In this document: positions 47,765-58,957 of the stretch, piece by piece
How positions within the stretch are numbered: the first letter of the stretch is position 1
Layout: each line of letters opens with the position of its first letter
DNA from: an uncultured Sulfitobacter sp.
Lineage (GTDB): Bacteria > Pseudomonadota > Alphaproteobacteria > Rhodobacterales > Rhodobacteraceae
Direction: 5' to 3'
Length of the DNA: 64,000 nt
Assembly (NCBI RefSeq): GCF_947500075.1
Contig: NZ_CANMQS010000001.1
Span: 744,001-808,000, forward strand
Notes under the pieces: generated by a model
The model's database searches: none
What the model was told of the DNA's origin: nothing
What the model saw: only the letters and a program-made list of their open reading frames with translations
Made by a program: the position numbers and the translations under genes

Positions 47765-48382
47765 TCACGGCCCGTCCCAATCCACCCCAACCGCCTCTTC
47801 CACCGCCAGACGCCCGTCGGGCCAGGGCCGCATCAACGGTGTGACCGTCTCCACATCGCCGTCCAGCCACAGCGGGACATCAGCCACCTCAAGAAACACG
47901 CCCATCCGGTGATGGATGTCCACCACATCCGCACTCGGCGGGCAGGTCACCGTCGCCACCTGCGGCACTTCAATGCCGCCGGGGCCTTTCCAGACATCCG
48001 TGATCGCCGCGAACCACAACAGCCCCCCGCCTTTGGGCGCGATGCGCCAGGCGGTCTTGCTCCGCTTCTCTCCGGTCCATTCATACCAGCCATTGGCAGG
48101 CACCACCGCGCGGCCCGTGCCCTCATAGGCGGATTTGTCAAACACCGTTTCCGAGCGTGCATTGACCAGCGTCTCCATCACCGGGCGACCCCGCGCGTTC
48201 ACGCGCCCCACCGGGATGATGCCCCAACGCATATGGCCAAACCCGCCGGGCCCGAAGGTCACGATCTGCTGGCCGGGGGCGATGTTGTGGCGGGCCGGTT
48301 CATTGCCCAGCGCCCCGGCGTCCACACCCAACGCGGCCGCCACCTCCCGCATCGGCGTGGTGAGGAAAAACCGCCCCGGCAT
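47765..48382 (-). CDS. SOS response-associated peptidase (SRAP family, YedK-like)
   Basis: MPGRFFLTTPMREVAAALG...NARSETV...RAVVPANGWYEWTGEKRSKTAW...HHRMGVFLE. Confidence 0.88.
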   Translation of the reverse strand: MPGRFFLTTPMREVAAALGVDAGALGNEPARHNIAPGQQIVTFGPGGFGHMRWGIIPVGRVNARGRPVMETLVNARSETVFDKSAYEGTGRAVVPANGWYEWTGEKRSKTAWRIAPKGGGLLWFAAITDVWKGPGGIEVPQVATVTCPPSADVVDIHHRMGVFLEVADVPLWLDGDVETVTPLMRPWPDGRLAVEEAVGVDWDGP

Positions 48383-48385
48383 CGC

Positions 48386-49036
48386 TCACTCCGCCCCGAT
48401 CGTGTCGATCAACACCAGCACCTCTGGCCCGATCCCTTCGACGATCCTGGCAACCCCTGCTGCATTCGGGTGAATGCCGTCTGATTGAAACCACTGCTGC
48501 AAGGCAGCCGGGTTCATATCCTCTCCCTCGGCCACCAAGCCTGTGAAAAAGCTCTCCAGAAACCCGGTGCCATAGGTGCCCGCCAGTTCCGGATAAAGCG
48601 CATCGAACTGCGCCTTGTAGTCCGGCCCGTAATTCCCCGGCGCCTCCATCCCGATCAGAAGCACCTCAACCTCCGCCGCATCCGCCGCCTGAAGAATCCC
48701 CTCGATGTTCCCCCGCGCCTCCGCCGGATCGAGCCCACGCAGCAGGTCATTGCCGCCCAGCGCCACGATCATGCCGTCCACCTCCGGCGTCAGGGTCCAG
48801 CCGACACGGGCCAAACCGCCCGCAGTCGTATCCCCCGACACCCCCGCATTGATCAACCGCACATCAGCGCCCTGCGCGTCCAGCCAACGCTGCAACTGCG
48901 GAACAAACCCCTCCTCCACTGGCAGGCCATATCCTTGCGTCAGACTATCGCCCAGTGCCGCAATGACCACGTCATCGGCCTGTGCCGCGCCTGCCATCAG
49001 CACCATAATCGCACCCAGCGCCTTGCACCTGATCAT
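48386..49036 (-). CDS. arylesterase / GDSL-type lysophospholipase (TesA-like)
   Basis: VIAALGDSLTQGYGLP (GDSL), ALGGNDLLRG, DGIHPNAAG. Confidence 0.93.
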   Translation of the reverse strand: MIRCKALGAIMVLMAGAAQADDVVIAALGDSLTQGYGLPVEEGFVPQLQRWLDAQGADVRLINAGVSGDTTAGGLARVGWTLTPEVDGMIVALGGNDLLRGLDPAEARGNIEGILQAADAAEVEVLLIGMEAPGNYGPDYKAQFDALYPELAGTYGTGFLESFFTGLVAEGEDMNPAALQQWFQSDGIHPNAAGVARIVEGIGPEVLVLIDTIGAE

Positions 49037-49080
49037 AAGAACTCCATATCCAGACGGGACAGGGACAAGGGCCACCATCC

Positions 49081-49760
<680 letters not shown>

Positions 49761-49764
<4 letters not shown>

Positions 49765-52277
49765 GCCTCGCGCAAGCCAGCCGCTTTGCCCGCCGCGAAA
49801 TGCGCGGGGGGCTGCGGGGCTTTCGCCTGTTCCTCGCCTGTCTCGCCCTCGGTGTCGCCGCCATCGCCGCGGTCGGTTCCGTCCGCGCCGCGATTGAAGC
49901 AGGCCTTGAACGCGAAGGCGCAGCCTTGCTGGGCGGTGCGGCCGAGCTTGATTTCACCTACCGCTTCGCCACGCCCGAAGAGCGCGTCTGGATGGCCGCC
50001 CGCGCGCAGGACATCTCCGAAATCGTTGAATTCCGCTCCATGGCCGTGGTCGGCGACGCGCGCGCTTTGACCCAGGTCAAAGGCGTCGATGAGGCTTATC
50101 CGCTGGTGGGCGACATGGTGCTCGCCCCCGATATCCCCTTGGCAGAAGCACTGGAAGGCACCGCCGCCGCCCCCGGCGCTGTGATGGAACGCGCCCTGTC
50201 TGATCGCCTCGGCCTGCAACCCGGTGACACCTTCGACCTTGGCACCAAGACCTTCACCCTCACCGCCCTCATTGAACGCGAACCAGACAGCGCCGCCAGC
50301 GGCTTCGCCCTCGGCCCCCGCACGCTCCTCAAGCGCGCGGACCTCGAAGGCGCTGGCCTCCTCGCCCCCGGCACGCTCTTCAACAGCAAATACCGCCTTA
50401 CGGTCCGCCCCGGCACCGACCTGCAAGTGCTGGAGGACGAAGCCGCAGAAACCTTCGCCAATGCCGGCATGCGCTGGACCGATGCCCGCAACGGCGCGCC
50501 GGGCGTGGCGCAATTCGTTGACCGTCTCAGCGCGTTCCTTGTGCTTGTGGGCCTCTCCGGCCTTACGGTGGGCGGCGTCGGTGTCTCCGCCGCTGTCCGC
50601 GCCTACCTCGCCAATAAAACCGGCACCATCGCGACCCTGCGCGCACTGGGCGCAGACCGCGCAACGGTCTTCCAGACCTACTTCCTCCAGATCGGCGCCC
50701 TCAGCCTGCTGGGTGTCTTCATCGGCGTCCTGCTGGGTGGCCTCGCCCCGCTCCTGCTCGCCCCGCTGATCGAAGCCCGCCTGCCCGTGCCCGCCGCCTT
50801 CTCCCTCTACCCCGCGCCGCTGTTCGAAGCCTCCCTCTATGGCCTGCTCACCGCCCTCGCCTTCACCCTCTGGCCACTGGCCCGCAGCGAGGACGTGCGC
50901 GCGGCAACCCTCTTCCGCGACGCATGGGCCGGTGCCAAAACCCTGCCCGCCCCGAAGTACATCCTCGCCGTCGTCGCCGTCGCCGCCGCCCTGATCGCCA
51001 CTGCCGGCTGGTTCAACGGCTCATGGATGCTGACCCTCTGGACGCTGGGCGGGATCGCAGGGGCACTCCTGATCCTCGCCCTCGCCGCGTTGCTGCTGCG
51101 CATGATCGCACGGCAACTCGCCCACCGCACCCGCGGCTATCCCCGCCTGCGATGGGCCATGGCCGCGATCAGCGGACCGGGCGAAGGCGCAGGCGCCGTG
51201 GTGCTGTCGCTCGGCCTCGGCCTGTCGGTCCTGGCCGCCGTGGGGCAAATCGACGGCAATCTCAGACAAGCCATCTCCGGCAACCTCCCCGACGTCGCCC
51301 CGTCGTATTTCTTCATCGACATCCAGAAGGACCAGATGGCAGGCTATACCGAGCGGCTGGAGAACGACCCCGCCGTCAGCAAGATCGACAGCGCGCCCAT
51401 GCTGCGCGGCGTGATCACCCAGATCAACGGTGGCCCCGCCAAAGACACCGCAGGCGATCACTGGGTCCTGAACGGCGACCGGGGCGTGACCTATGCCGCC
51501 ACGCCGGATGCCGATACCAATCTGACCGCCGGGGAATGGTGGCCCACCGATTACACCGGCCCCACCCAGATCAGCTTCGCCGCTGAGGAAGCCGAAGAAA
51601 TGGGCCTCACCCTTGGCGACACCCTCACCGTCAACATCCTCGGCCGCGACATCACCGGAGAAATCACCAGCTTTCAGGAGGTCGACTTCTCCACCGCCGG
51701 GATCGGCTTCATCCTCACCATGAACCCATCGGCGCTGGAAGCCGCCCCCCATACCTTCATCTCCACCGTCTACGCCACGCCCGAAGCCGAAGCCGCGATC
51801 CTGCGCGATCTGGCCAGCGCGTACCCCAACATCACCGCCGTCCGCGTGCGCGACGCCATCGACCGTGTGGCCTCCGTCCTCGCCGGTCTGGCGGCCGCCA
51901 CCTCCTACGGGGCCCTCGCCACGCTGTTGACCGGCTTCATCGTCCTGATCGGTGCCGCCGCCGCAGGCACTTCCGCCCGCACCTATGAAGCGGCCTTGCT
52001 GAAAACCCTCGGCGCCTCCCGCCGCATGATCGCCACCAGTTTCGTGCTGCGCGCGATGCTGCTGGGCCTCTTTGCCGGGGTGGTTGCATTGGCGGCTGGC
52101 ATACTTGGCGGCTGGGCTGTCAGCCGATATGTGATGGAGACGGAATTTAGAATCATCTGGCCCTCGGCACTGATGATCGTCAGCGGCGGGGTGCTGGCGA
52201 CAGTGCTGTCAGGGCTGGGCTTTGCCCTTGGCGCTCTGGGCGCACGACCCGCACAGGTCCTGCGTGCCCGCGAATGA
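49761..52277 (+). CDS. FtsX-like ABC transporter permease (YbbP-like)
   Basis: 838 aa, FtsX-like TM blocks; overlaps the ATPase gene by 4 nt. Confidence 0.92.
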
Positions 52278-52313
52278 AGGCAGGCCACCACATATGAACA
52301 ACAAAGGCGCGAC

Positions 52314-53174
52314 ATGACCGACACCCTCCCAGCCACGCTGCCCCGCGCGGTGACGCCCGCCCAGCAGCAACAGATCATCAACATCGTCCGCCGCGCCGCC
52401 CGTGCTGAGATCACCTCCCGTTTCGGCATTCTGGAACCCGATGAGGTCTTCACCAAAACCCGCAGCGATGACCTTGTGACCATCGCAGACCTCGCGGCAG
52501 AGGCGATGATGACCCGCGCCCTGCAAATCGCCTTCCCCCATGCGCTGATCGTGGGAGAGGAAGCCGCCGCCAAGAACCCGGCCATCGTGGAAGAGATCGC
52601 CGATGCGCCGCTGGCTTTCGTCCTCGACCCCATCGACGGCACATGGAACTTCGCCAACGGTCTGGCGGTCTTTGGCACGATCCTGGCCGTAACCCAGTTT
52701 GGCCGCCCCGCCTTCGGCCTGATCTATGATCCCGTCTCGGATGACTGGGCCATCGCCGATGACGAAAGCGCCGCCCGCATCGACCGCCCCAGCGGGGTGG
52801 AAACCCCGCTCAAAGCCTCCATGGGCAAACAGCTGGAAAACCTGACAGGCTTCATCGGCTATGACATGTTCCCCGCCGACAAGCGCGCAGAACTGCTGGC
52901 CACCTTCCCCTCGCTCGGCCGCACCCACGCCCTGCGTTGCTCGGCCCACGAATACCGCATGATCGCGCAAGGCCGCGCCGACTTCCTGCTGTCGGCTGAG
53001 CTGAAACCCTGGGACCATCTGGCAGGCGCTTTGATCTGCGAACGCGCCGGCTGCCATGTGGAAATGCTCGACGGCGGCCCCTACGACGCCAGCCGCACCG
53101 ACGGCCACCTGCTCGTGGCCCCCGATCGGCCGACGTGGAACCGGCTGAAGAAGGTGTTTTCGTTTTTGACGTGA
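52314..53174 (+). CDS. inositol monophosphatase family protein
   Basis: VGEEAAAKNP; FVLDPIDGTWNFANGLAVFGTILA; KPWDHLAGALICERAG. Confidence 0.93.
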   Translation: MTDTLPATLPRAVTPAQQQQIINIVRRAARAEITSRFGILEPDEVFTKTRSDDLVTIADLAAEAMMTRALQIAFPHALIVGEEAAAKNPAIVEEIADAPLAFVLDPIDGTWNFANGLAVFGTILAVTQFGRPAFGLIYDPVSDDWAIADDESAARIDRPSGVETPLKASMGKQLENLTGFIGYDMFPADKRAELLATFPSLGRTHALRCSAHEYRMIAQGRADFLLSAELKPWDHLAGALICERAGCHVEMLDGGPYDASRTDGHLLVAPDRPTWNRLKKVFSFLT

Positions 53175-53175
53175 T

Positions 53176-53195
53176 GTGGGTTTCACCCACCCTAC
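53176..53195 (-). repeat. REP element R5 (GTGGGTTTCACCCACCCTAC)
   Basis: RC GTAGGGTGGGTGAAACCCAC; begins 2 nt after the IMPase stop. Confidence 0.75.
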
Positions 53196-53238
53196 AGCCC
53201 GATACCAACGGCGCGCAATCAATGCGCACCCGACGGCC

Positions 53239-53263
53239 CGTAGGATGGGTGCTTGCACCCATC
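53239..53263 (+). repeat. REP element R6, identical to R1
   Basis: CGTAGGATGGGTGCTTGCACCCATC. Confidence 0.85.
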
Positions 53264-53280
53264 ACGCCAGCCGCAAATCC

Positions 53281-56127
53281 CTACTCCGCCGCTTCCACAT
53301 ATTCCTCCATCGGCGGACAGGTGCATACCAGATTCCGGTCGCCATGCACATTGTCCACGCGGTTCACCGGCGGCCAATACTTGTCGATCCGGTAGGCGCC
53401 GGGCGGGAAACAGCCCTGCTCGCGGGTATAGGGCCGCTCGCCCCATTCCAGCACCAGATCCTCCACCGTATGCGGCGCGTTCTTCAGCGGGTTGTTCTGC
53501 GGATCAATCTCGCCCTTCTCAATCGCCGCGATCTCCTCCCGGATGGCCAGCATCGCGTCACAGAACCGGTCCAGCTCCGCCTTCGTCTCACTCTCTGTCG
53601 GCTCCACCATCAGCGTGCCTGCCACCGGCCATGACATCGTCGGCGCGTGGAAGCCACAGTCAATCAACCGCTTGGCAATGTCATCCACCGTCACGCCCGC
53701 ACTTTCCTCAAAGGGGCGCACATCAAGAATGCACTCATGCGCCACGCGGCCTGTGGGACCGCGATAGAGCACGTCAAACGCCCCCTCCAACCGCTTGGCG
53801 ATATAGTTGGCGTTCAAAATCGCCACCCGCGTCGCCTGCGTCAAACCCTCTCCGCCCATCATCAGGCAATAGGCCCATGAGATCGGCAACAGGGAAGGCG
53901 AGCCAAAGGCCGCCGCCGACACCGCATTGCCCCCCGCATTGGGGTCGCCCGGCAGATGCGGCACCAGATGCGCCTTCACGCCAATCGGCCCCATGCCGGG
54001 CCCGCCGCCACCGTGGGGAATGCAGAAGGTCTTGTGCAGGTTCAGATGGCTCACGTCCCCACCCAGATCACCGGGCCGGGACAATCCAACCATGGCGTTC
54101 ATGTTGGCCCCGTCAATATAGACCTGCCCGCCGTGATCATGGGTGATCCTGGTAACTTCCGTCACCGTCTCCTCAAACACACCGTGCGTGGACGGATAGG
54201 TGATCATGCAGCCCGCGAGGTTCTCGCTGTGCGCTTCCGCCTTGGCGCGGAAATCCTCCAGATCAATGTCGCCATTCTCTGCCGACTTCACCGCAACGAC
54301 TTTCCAGCCGACCATCTGGGCGCTCGCCGGATTGGTCCCATGCGCGCTCATCGGAATGAGGCAAATGTTGCGATGCCCCTCTCCCCGCGCCCGGTGATAG
54401 CCCGCAATCGTCAAGAGCCCCGCATACTCCCCCTGCGCGCCCGAATTGGGCTGCATCGAAATCGCATCATAACCAGTGATGTCACAGAGCTTCGCCGACA
54501 GATCGTCGATCATATGGGCATACCCCTCGGCCTGATCGGCCGGCGCATAAGGGTGCATCAACGAAAACTCCCGCCAGCTGACCGGCATCATCTCCGCGGC
54601 TGAATTCAGCTTCATCGTGCAGGATCCCAGGGGGATCATCGCCCGGTCCAGCGCCAGATCACGGTCGGCCAGACGGCGCATATAGCGCATCATCTCTGTC
54701 TCGGCCCGGTTCATGTGGAAAATCGGATGGGTCAGATAGGTGGTCTCACGAATGAGCTTTTCGGGCATATGATAATGCGGCGTATAATCCTTGTCCGCCT
54801 TGTCAATCCCGAACGCCCGCCACACCGCTTCAATCGTCGCAGGTTTGGAACGTTCATCCAGCGTGATCCCGACCTTTGTCTCACCAACAGCGCGCAGGTT
54901 GATCCCCTCATCCACCGCTGACTTCAGAACAGCGGACTGCAACGGCCCGACCTCGACGGTAATCGTGTCAAAGAAAGTCGCAGGCCGCACGTCAAAGCCC
55001 GCCATCTTCAGCCCCTCGGCCAGCCGCACCGTCTTGCGATGGATCCGCTGCGCAATCGCCTTCAGCCCCTCCGGGCCATGGAACACCGCATACATGCTGG
55101 CCATCACCGCCAACAACGCCTGCGCCGTGCAGACGTTCGAGGTCGCCTTCTCCCGCCGGATATGCTGCTCGCGGGTCTGCAAAGACAACCGGTACGCCCG
55201 GTTGCCGTGCGCATCAATCGACACGCCCACAATCCGCCCGGGCATCGAGCGTTTATAGGCATCCTTGCACGCCATATAGGCCGCATGTGGCCCGCCATAG
55301 CCCTCCGGCACGCCAAACCGCTGGGTCGAGCCCACCGCGATATCCGCCCCCATGGCACCCGGTTCCTTCAGCACCGTCAGCGCCAGCGGATCAGCAGACA
55401 TGACCGCCACGCCCTTATGCGCATGCAATGCCGCAATCACCGGCGTGAAATCCCGCACATGCCCATGCGTCCCCGGATACTGGAAAATCGCCCCGAAGAC
55501 GGCGCTCGCATCCATCTCCGACGGATCACCGACAACAACCTCAATCCCCAAAGGCACCGCCCGCGTCCGCATCACCGCAATGTTCTGCGGATGGCAATCC
55601 TGATCCACAAAGAACGCCGTGCACTTCGACTTCGACACCCTTTGCGCCATCGTCATCGCCTCGGCACAAGCCGTCGCCTCATCCAGCAACGACGCATTCG
55701 CTACCGGCAACCCGGTCAGATCACAGACCATCGTCTGGAAATTCAGCAAAGCCTCCAGCCGCCCCTGCGAAATCTCCGGCTGATAGGGCGTATAGGCGGT
55801 ATACCACGCCGGGTTTTCCAGAATGTTCCGCTGGATCGCGGGCGGCGTCACCGTCCCGTGATACCCCTGCCCGATCAGCGAGGTCAGAACCTTGTTCTTG
55901 GACGCCACCTTGCGCATGTGCTCCAGCACCTCGCGCTCCGACATCGCCCGGCCAAAATCGAGGCTCCCTTCCATCCGGATCGCAGGCGGCAGCGTATCAT
56001 CCATCAACGCGGCCAATGACTTGGCCCCCACCACCTTCAACATATCCGACATCTCCGCCGGCGACGGCCCGATGTGCCGCCGATTGGCAAAATCATACGG
56101 CAAATACTCTGTTGGCTTGAATGTCAT
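53281..56127 (-). CDS. gcvP: glycine dehydrogenase (aminomethyl-transferring), P protein
   Basis: 948 aa; [24 protein letters not shown]-Lys region; [12 protein letters not shown]-terminus. Confidence 0.97.
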   Translation of the reverse strand: MTFKPTEYLPYDFANRRHIGPSPAEMSDMLKVVGAKSLAALMDDTLPPAIRMEGSLDFGRAMSEREVLEHMRKVASKNKVLTSLIGQGYHGTVTPPAIQRNILENPAWYTAYTPYQPEISQGRLEALLNFQTMVCDLTGLPVANASLLDEATACAEAMTMAQRVSKSKCTAFFVDQDCHPQNIAVMRTRAVPLGIEVVVGDPSEMDASAVFGAIFQYPGTHGHVRDFTPVIAALHAHKGVAVMSADPLALTVLKEPGAMGADIAVGSTQRFGVPEGYGGPHAAYMACKDAYKRSMPGRIVGVSIDAHGNRAYRLSLQTREQHIRREKATSNVCTAQALLAVMASMYAVFHGPEGLKAIAQRIHRKTVRLAEGLKMAGFDVRPATFFDTITVEVGPLQSAVLKSAVDEGINLRAVGETKVGITLDERSKPATIEAVWRAFGIDKADKDYTPHYHMPEKLIRETTYLTHPIFHMNRAETEMMRYMRRLADRDLALDRAMIPLGSCTMKLNSAAEMMPVSWREFSLMHPYAPADQAEGYAHMIDDLSAKLCDITGYDAISMQPNSGAQGEYAGLLTIAGYHRARGEGHRNICLIPMSAHGTNPASAQMVGWKVVAVKSAENGDIDLEDFRAKAEAHSENLAGCMITYPSTHGVFEETVTEVTRITHDHGGQVYIDGANMNAMVGLSRPGDLGGDVSHLNLHKTFCIPHGGGGPGMGPIGVKAHLVPHLPGDPNAGGNAVSAAAFGSPSLLPISWAYCLMMGGEGLTQATRVAILNANYIAKRLEGAFDVLYRGPTGRVAHECILDVRPFEESAGVTVDDIAKRLIDCGFHAPTMSWPVAGTLMVEPTESETKAELDRFCDAMLAIREEIAAIEKGEIDPQNNPLKNAPHTVEDLVLEWGERPYTREQGCFPPGAYRIDKYWPPVNRVDNVHGDRNLVCTCPPMEEYVEAAE

Positions 56128-56130
56128 TTT

Positions 56131-56469
56131 TCACCTCTTTGGGTCTGCGTAACGCGCTGTAATTTTGAGACTCAATCCATTGTCCGGATCAGCTGCGAAG
56201 TCTTTGAACCTGAAAACCCCGACATACCCATCGCGAGCGAGCGTTTCGGGATCTTTGTCTCGCTGCATGACTACTAAGTCGTATTTTTTTAGAGCCGAAA
56301 TGAGGTTCTGAACTTTAAAACTCTCAAAATCAGCCTTCAAGAACGGGTGCCTGTAAGAGCCATCGGGCCTGTAGAAGGTTTGATGAATGACCCCCAACTG
56401 GCAGCCGTCAACATCAGCCGTATAGCTGCCAATGGATCCCACAATCTTTACCAGTTTGGGCTTACTCAT
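56131..56469 (-). CDS. hypothetical protein inserted between gcvH and gcvP
   Basis: 112-aa ORF; visibly AT-richer than flanks; no family recognised. Confidence 0.6.
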   Translation of the reverse strand: MSKPKLVKIVGSIGSYTADVDGCQLGVIHQTFYRPDGSYRHPFLKADFESFKVQNLISALKKYDLVVMQRDKDPETLARDGYVGVFRFKDFAADPDNGLSLKITARYADPKR

Positions 56470-56482
56470 CCCGTTTTTCCTG

Positions 56483-56541
56483 CTTCCAAATGGTTCAAAA
56501 AACCCTGCCAGAGGCCTGAAATCTGTTTTGGTGAAACAGAT
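56483..56541 (+). repeat. CTTCCAAATGGT-type dispersed repeat, copy B
   Basis: CTTCCAAATGGTTCAAAAAACCCTGCCAGAGGCCTGAAATCTGTTTTGGTGAAACAGAT. Confidence 0.7.
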
Positions 56542-56568
56542 GCAAAACCCCCGACAGTCCTGTTCATC

Positions 56569-56928
56569 TCACCCGATAAACTTCTGATACCCGGCTTCAT
56601 CCATGAACTCGTCCATCTGGGACGCGTCACTCACCGTCATCCTGAAGAACCACGCCTCGCCTTGCGGGTCGTCATTTACCATGCCCGGATTGTCCGCCAA
56701 TGCGCTGTTCACTTCCGTGATTTCCCCGTCGATCGGCGCCAGAATGTCCGAGGCCGCCTTGACGCTTTCAATCACCACCACTTCGTCATCCTTGCTGACT
56801 GTGGTGCCCTCGTCGGGCAGTTCCACAAACACCACATCGCCCAGCTGCTCTGCCGCGTGGGCTGTGATGCCCACCACAACTTCATCGCCCTCAACGCGCA
56901 GCCACTCATGTTCTTCAGTAAATTTCAT
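56569..56928 (-). CDS. gcvH: glycine cleavage system H protein
   Basis: MKFTEEHEWLRVEGDEVVVGITAHAAEQLGDVVFVELPDEG...ESVKAASDILAPIDGEI (lipoyl Lys). Confidence 0.96.
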   Translation of the reverse strand: MKFTEEHEWLRVEGDEVVVGITAHAAEQLGDVVFVELPDEGTTVSKDDEVVVIESVKAASDILAPIDGEITEVNSALADNPGMVNDDPQGEAWFFRMTVSDASQMDEFMDEAGYQKFIG

Positions 56929-56949
56929 CTGTCTTTCCCTGTCTTGAAG

Positions 56950-58065
56950 TTATCTTTTGAAACCTGCTGCCACGAAGGGCAGCGGTGCTGTGGCAACCGG
57001 CAACCGCTTGCCGCGTACCTCACCCCAGAGCGGTTGATCCACGGCGGCCGCATCCAGCATGGCCATCGCCACAGGCCGCTCCACCGAGGGGCCAAACCCG
57101 CCCGAGGTCACAACCCCGACCTGCGCACCGCCCTCTGCCGCGTCAAACAATGCCACCCCTTCGCGCATCGGCGCACGGCCCTCAGGCAGCAACCCGACGC
57201 GCTTGCGTGCCGCACCATCCGCCAGCTGCGCCAACACCACATCCGCACCCGGAAACCCGCCAGCCCGCGCACCGCCCGTGCGGCGCACCTTCTGGATGGC
57301 CCAGTTCAGGGCCGCTTCTGTCGGTGTCGTCTCCGCATCCATGTCATGCCCATACAGGCACAACCCGGCTTCCAGCCGCAGGCTGTCCCGCGCCCCCAGA
57401 CCAATGGGCGCCACTTCCGCATGATCCAGCAGCGCCTTTGTCAAACCTTCAACCGCCTGCGCAGGCACCGACAACTCATAGCCATCCTCACCGGTGTATC
57501 CCGACCGCGAGGCCCAGACCGCCACGCCGCCCAGATCCAGATCGCGCACATCCATGAACCGCATCTCCGCCGCCGCGGCATCCATGCCCGACAGCACCGC
57601 TTCCGCCCCCGGCCCCTGCACTGCAATCAACGCGCGATCCTCAATCAACTCGACCGTCACGCCCGGCTCCAGTGCCGCCCGCATCCGCGCCACATCCGCG
57701 TCCTTGCAGGCCGCATTCACCACGACAAACAACGCATCCCCGCGCCGCGCGAACATCAGATCATCCTCGATCCCGCCCGCCGCGTTGGTGAAAAACCCAT
57801 AGCGCTGACGCCCATCGGCCAGCCCCAGCACGTCCTGCGGCACCATCGCTTCAAACGCCAGCGCCACTGCGTCCCAGGACGCACCCGTCAGCATCACCTG
57901 GCCCATGTGGCTCACATCAAACAGCCCGGCCTTTTGCCGCGTCTGCACATGCTCCGCCATCACGCCTTCAAACTGCACGGGCATGGAATAGCCCGCAAAA
58001 GGCACCATGCGCGCACCAAGGGCCACATGCAGATCATAAAGCGGTGTCCGTTTGAGATCACTCAT
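56950..58065 (-). CDS. gcvT: glycine cleavage system aminomethyltransferase T
   Basis: KRTPLYDLHVALGARMVPFAGYSMPVQF...KAGLFDVSHMGQV. Confidence 0.96.
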   Translation of the reverse strand: MSDLKRTPLYDLHVALGARMVPFAGYSMPVQFEGVMAEHVQTRQKAGLFDVSHMGQVMLTGASWDAVALAFEAMVPQDVLGLADGRQRYGFFTNAAGGIEDDLMFARRGDALFVVVNAACKDADVARMRAALEPGVTVELIEDRALIAVQGPGAEAVLSGMDAAAAEMRFMDVRDLDLGGVAVWASRSGYTGEDGYELSVPAQAVEGLTKALLDHAEVAPIGLGARDSLRLEAGLCLYGHDMDAETTPTEAALNWAIQKVRRTGGARAGGFPGADVVLAQLADGAARKRVGLLPEGRAPMREGVALFDAAEGGAQVGVVTSGGFGPSVERPVAMAMLDAAAVDQPLWGEVRGKRLPVATAPLPFVAAGFKR

Positions 58066-58147
58066 CGCGTCCCTGTCCCTTCCAAAGGCCGGGCGCATCC
58101 CTGCGGGAACCGGCATCATCAGACCGCGTGATTGCGGTCCCATAATG

Positions 58148-58298
58148 CCCCCTCTGTCCTTTCGCCTGAGATCGTTATCCCTTCGGCGGGCGCCTCACGC
58201 GCCACTCTCCAGAGCTGTCCTGCCCGTTACGGTCCTTTGGCCTGAGAGTTTCCGGGGCGGTTGCTCCTTCGGCATCGGCGTGCAACCGATTCTCCCAT
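58148..58298 (-). ncRNA. tandem glycine riboswitch upstream of gcvT-H-P
   Basis: RC contains two aptamer cores: GCCGAAGGAGCAACCGCCCCGGAAACTCTCAGGCCAAAGGACCG and CGCCGAAGGGATAACGATCTCAGGCGAAAGGACAG. Confidence 0.93.
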
Positions 58299-58396
58299 AA
58301 CGGTGCCTATTGGTATGCGCGGGTATACGACCACGTCAAGCACACTTGTGCATAGTCCCCTCACATGGTTGTTTGCCCCAAAACGGAGCCACCGGC

Positions 58397-58957
58397 ATGA
58401 CACCCTATTTCTTTGGCTACGGCAGCCTTGTGAACCGCCAGACCCACGCCTACCCCGATGCGCATCCCGCGCAACTGAACGGCTGGCACCGCGCATGGGT
58501 CCGCTGTGCCGGACGCGACACCGTTTTCCTCAGCGTTGTGCCCGATACAACCACCACCATCGACGGTCTGATCGCCGCTGTGCCGCAGAACGACTGGGCC
58601 GCCCTCGATGCGCGCGAAAGCGGCTATACCCGCATCGGTTCAGGCGATGCGGTTGCCCACCCGCTGACGCTGCAACCCTTGGTCGCCCACTATCAGGTGC
58701 CCGAAGACACCCATGTGGACACCGGCGATCACGTGATCCTGCTCAGCTATCTCGACGTGGTGGTACAGGGCTTCCTGCGCGAGTTCGGAGAGGTCGGCGT
58801 CACCCGATTTTTTGAGACCACCGCAGGCTGGGAAACACCCGTCCTGAATGACCGCGCGGCCCCGCAATATCCCCGCGCCCAAAGCCTCAGCAAAGACGAA
58901 ACCGATCTGGTCAACGACCACCTGAGCACGCAAAAAGCGACCCTGGTTCAGCCCTGA
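58397..58957 (+). CDS. gamma-glutamylcyclotransferase family protein
   Basis: MTPYFFGYGSLVNRQTH...LNGWHRAWV; YLDVVVQGFLREFG. Confidence 0.85.
   Translation: MTPYFFGYGSLVNRQTHAYPDAHPAQLNGWHRAWVRCAGRDTVFLSVVPDTTTTIDGLIAAVPQNDWAALDARESGYTRIGSGDAVAHPLTLQPLVAHYQVPEDTHVDTGDHVILLSYLDVVVQGFLREFGEVGVTRFFETTAGWETPVLNDRAAPQYPRAQSLSKDETDLVNDHLSTQKATLVQP

Noticed and set aside
56347-58131. 594-aa ORF on + strand opposite gcvH/gcvT
   Set aside because: Shadow ORF of high-GC coding sequence; His/Arg/Pro-rich, no recognisable domain, antisense to confident genes.
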